Assembly (NCBI GenBank): GCA_963721175.1
Contig: CAVRIG010000017.1
Span: 124,001 to 188,000, forward strand
Reading direction: 5' to 3'
Length of the DNA: 64,000 nucleotides
Source of the DNA: Aliishimia sp963721175
Lineage (GTDB): Bacteria > Pseudomonadota > Alphaproteobacteria > Rhodobacterales > Rhodobacteraceae
Made by a program: the position numbers and the translations under genes. Every line of letters begins with the position of its first letter. Positions within the stretch are counted from its first letter, which is position 1. Under the pieces are notes generated by a model, which ran no database searches, was not told where the DNA came from, and worked only from the letters and a program-made list of their open reading frames with translations. Below, piece by piece: positions 62,309 through 64,000 of this stretch.

Positions 62309-64000
62309 ACCAGGGCGGTCTGTTGAACGCTCGCCGCATCCTCGAAGGCGACCGTGACACTGTCCGGAATGCCGCCACCGCTGTCGGTGATCCCGAAGAG
62401 GTCGTGCAGGCTCCCCGCGGTGTCGGTCATCCTGAGAGTCCCGCCGTCAAGCTCCACACGGTCGCCGACCGACTCTCCGCCCTGCAGCCTGAGAATGGCG
62501 GTCAGATCAATGACCTCTCCGGCTTCGTAGTCGGTGATCACGTCGGGCAGGGCGGGCAGAATGCTGCCGGCGTCGAACCGATCGTTGCCGGGTCCGCCCG
62601 TGAGAGTATCCGCGCCGTCGCCCCCGCGGAGCCAGTCGTTGCCGGGTCCGCCGTCGAGCTGATATCCTCCGATTGCGCCCGACAGGTCGATCAGATCGTC
62701 GCCACCTTCGAGCCGGAAGGCCTCGATACCTGCATACGGGGTGGCGACGCCGTTACTGACGATCTCCTGGAAGACCACCGCCTCGTTCGCGCCGGTCGCG
62801 ACAGCAAAATCCGTCTGACCCGCGGCACCTGCCGCATCGTCGAGTAATGCATAGGACCCGCTGCCATCGGGTGCCGTGACCGTTCCACCCTCCGCCGCCA
62901 GGGTGACGACATTCACAATGTCCACGGTGGCGGCGCCCTGAGCGGTCGCGGCCGGAACGCCGCCATCGATCACGTCGAAGGTCAGGTCCACCTGTCCCTT
63001 GAAGCCGCCGGAGGCCGTGATCGTCACGTCCGTCGGTCCCAGAAGTGCGGTGACTGCGGGATCGTTGGTCGTGACGTTCGCCACGGTGACCCCAGACATG
63101 TCGCTGTCGGTGGTGTTGGCCAAAAGCTGCGATGTCGGGATCACGAAGCTCGCCGTTTCCTGCTGGCCCAGGTCCACCGGCCCGCTCACCGCAGGCTGGT
63201 CGTTCGCCGAGACGGCAAACGGGATTGCGGCCGGTAATACGCCATCACTGGTGGTCGCTGCGATCGACCCGCTGACGGTCCCGACGAATGACCCGGTCGA
63301 GAGCAGCGCGAGAAGGCCGACTGCGGAGCCGAACTCGGCGGAGCTTGTGCCGGCCTGCCGGGTCATCGTCAGCACCTGCCGATCCGGTGACAGGACGAAA
63401 GGTTCCGGCGCATCGGGCATCAGGCCCGGATCGAGCGGGTTGTCGAAGGTGATGACGACTTCTTCCAGCGTCTCGGTCGGGACGGCCTGCGTGTCGGTGA
63501 TCGTGCCGACGATCCCCATCGGAATGCTGAACGGACTTCCAGTATGCACCTGATCCGCGGGCGACGCGGTCAGTTGGAAGTCGAGTTCGCCGTTGATGGC
63601 CAGCGTGAAGGTTTCGGTCTGCAGGCCCCCTTCGTTCGTGGCCACGGTGATCGCGCCCGCCATGTCCGGCCGCCCATCCGTGGAGTAATCCGCCGGGAAG
63701 ACGATCGACAGCGCGTTGAATTGCGCCTCGGAGCCGCTGAACCTCAGCACGCCGCCGGAGAGCGTCGCGCCCGTGCTCCCCGCTGCCGAGCGTTGCGGTC
63801 CCGGGCAGGCCCGAGAGGGTGTAACCGACGGTCGTTATGACCTCGGACCCGTCGGCATCGGTCACGTCCAGCGTGACGTTCGACGATGGCATGTAGGTCA
63901 CGGCGGCGTCGGTTTCGTCGATGGTGTCGGCCGGATCGAGGATCGTGACCGTCAGGTCGGGCGTTGCCGTCACGGTGACGTTCAGCGTGACCGTCGCGCT
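62305..64000 (-). CDS. RTX-type secreted adhesin, C-terminal part (one frameshift, partial)
   Basis: At least 565 residues; the gene continues past the right edge. The N-terminal part shows cadherin/Ig-like adhesin repeats (VTILDPADTIDETDAAVTYM, VTLDVTDADGSEVITTVGY, SLVIPTS-like and VANVTTNDPAVTALLGPTDV). The C-terminus carries RTX calcium-binding nonapeptides (LDGGPGNDWLRGGDGADTLT, GGPGNDRF) and a type I secretion tail (LPDVITDYEAGEVIDLTAIL). A one-base shift near 63780 interrupts it. It is the obvious cargo of the convergent TolC-LapB-LapC system and probably mediates surface attachment. Confidence 0.85.

Overview
The window reads as a chromosomal segment of a GC-rich alphaproteobacterium, most probably a marine Rhodobacterales/Roseobacter-type organism. 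The call rests on gene content and order: ilvC divergent from an overlapping AsnC/Lrp pair, a DUF2244 gene beside ctaD, a Tat-exported PhoX-family phosphatase, the soxBDAG sarcosine oxidase operon, homospermidine synthase, a pyrimidine-5'-nucleotidase-type HAD protein, and a Lap-type type I secretion system facing an RTX adhesin. No database search was possible.

Layout. 0-6 kb: partial ilvC, two AsnC/Lrp regulators, a membrane GGDEF protein, a class V aminotransferase, a UbiH-type monooxygenase, a small membrane protein and a HAD phosphatase. 6-17 kb: a GntR regulator, an MshEN-glycosyltransferase fusion, carA, a YqeY protein, DUF2244, ctaD, a PhoX-family phosphatase, lipB and a LytTR membrane regulator. 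17-26.7 kb: a FrnE-type DsbA protein, a peptidoglycan-binding protein, tRNA-Leu(GAG), an amidoligase/class I amidotransferase pair, a fatty-acid desaturase, and a MoxR ATPase with a DUF2201 VWA/metallopeptidase-like protein. 26.8-31.6 kb: an 1151-residue secreted protein with two c-type haem sites, a thermonuclease-fold lipoprotein and a small lipoprotein. 31.7-34.9 kb: a KduD-like dehydrogenase followed by a graveyard of joined gene remnants (E2 acyltransferase, succinate-semialdehyde dehydrogenase, sugar ABC permease and ATPase). 35.3-46.4 kb: a DddP-like M24 protein, the soxBDAG operon with a TetR regulator, a Nudix protein, homospermidine synthase and a CocE-type hydrolase. 46.5-52.5 kb: a cyanophycin-type locus (cphB-cphA-ATP-grasp gene, with a divergent isoaspartyl peptidase), abutted by an IS5-family element and a tyrosine recombinase. 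54.6-57.3 kb: a cytochrome-b-like/intradiol-dioxygenase-like pair, a ClpP-like exported protein and an OmpA-domain protein. 57.3-64 kb: TolC-LapB-LapC and the 3' end of an RTX adhesin.

How the genes work together. The strongest functional unit is the storage-polymer locus: synthesis of a cyanophycin-like beta-Asp-Arg polymer (CphA), its depolymerisation (CphB) and dipeptide cleavage (isoaspartyl peptidase), plus an uncharacterised ATP-grasp ligase. A second theme is possible c-di-GMP control of the cell surface: a GGDEF protein, a polysaccharide-synthase-like enzyme with an MshEN c-di-GMP-binding signature, and a Lap-type adhesin exporter.

Caveat. At least fifteen otherwise well-conserved genes carry single-base frameshifts, concentrated at 20-26 kb and 39-49 kb. 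Most look like sequence or assembly indels rather than true pseudogenes. I annotate those as frameshifted CDSs and reserve 'pseudogene' for the 32.5-34.9 kb remnants, where large deletions, fragment junctions and a nonsense codon make real decay likely.
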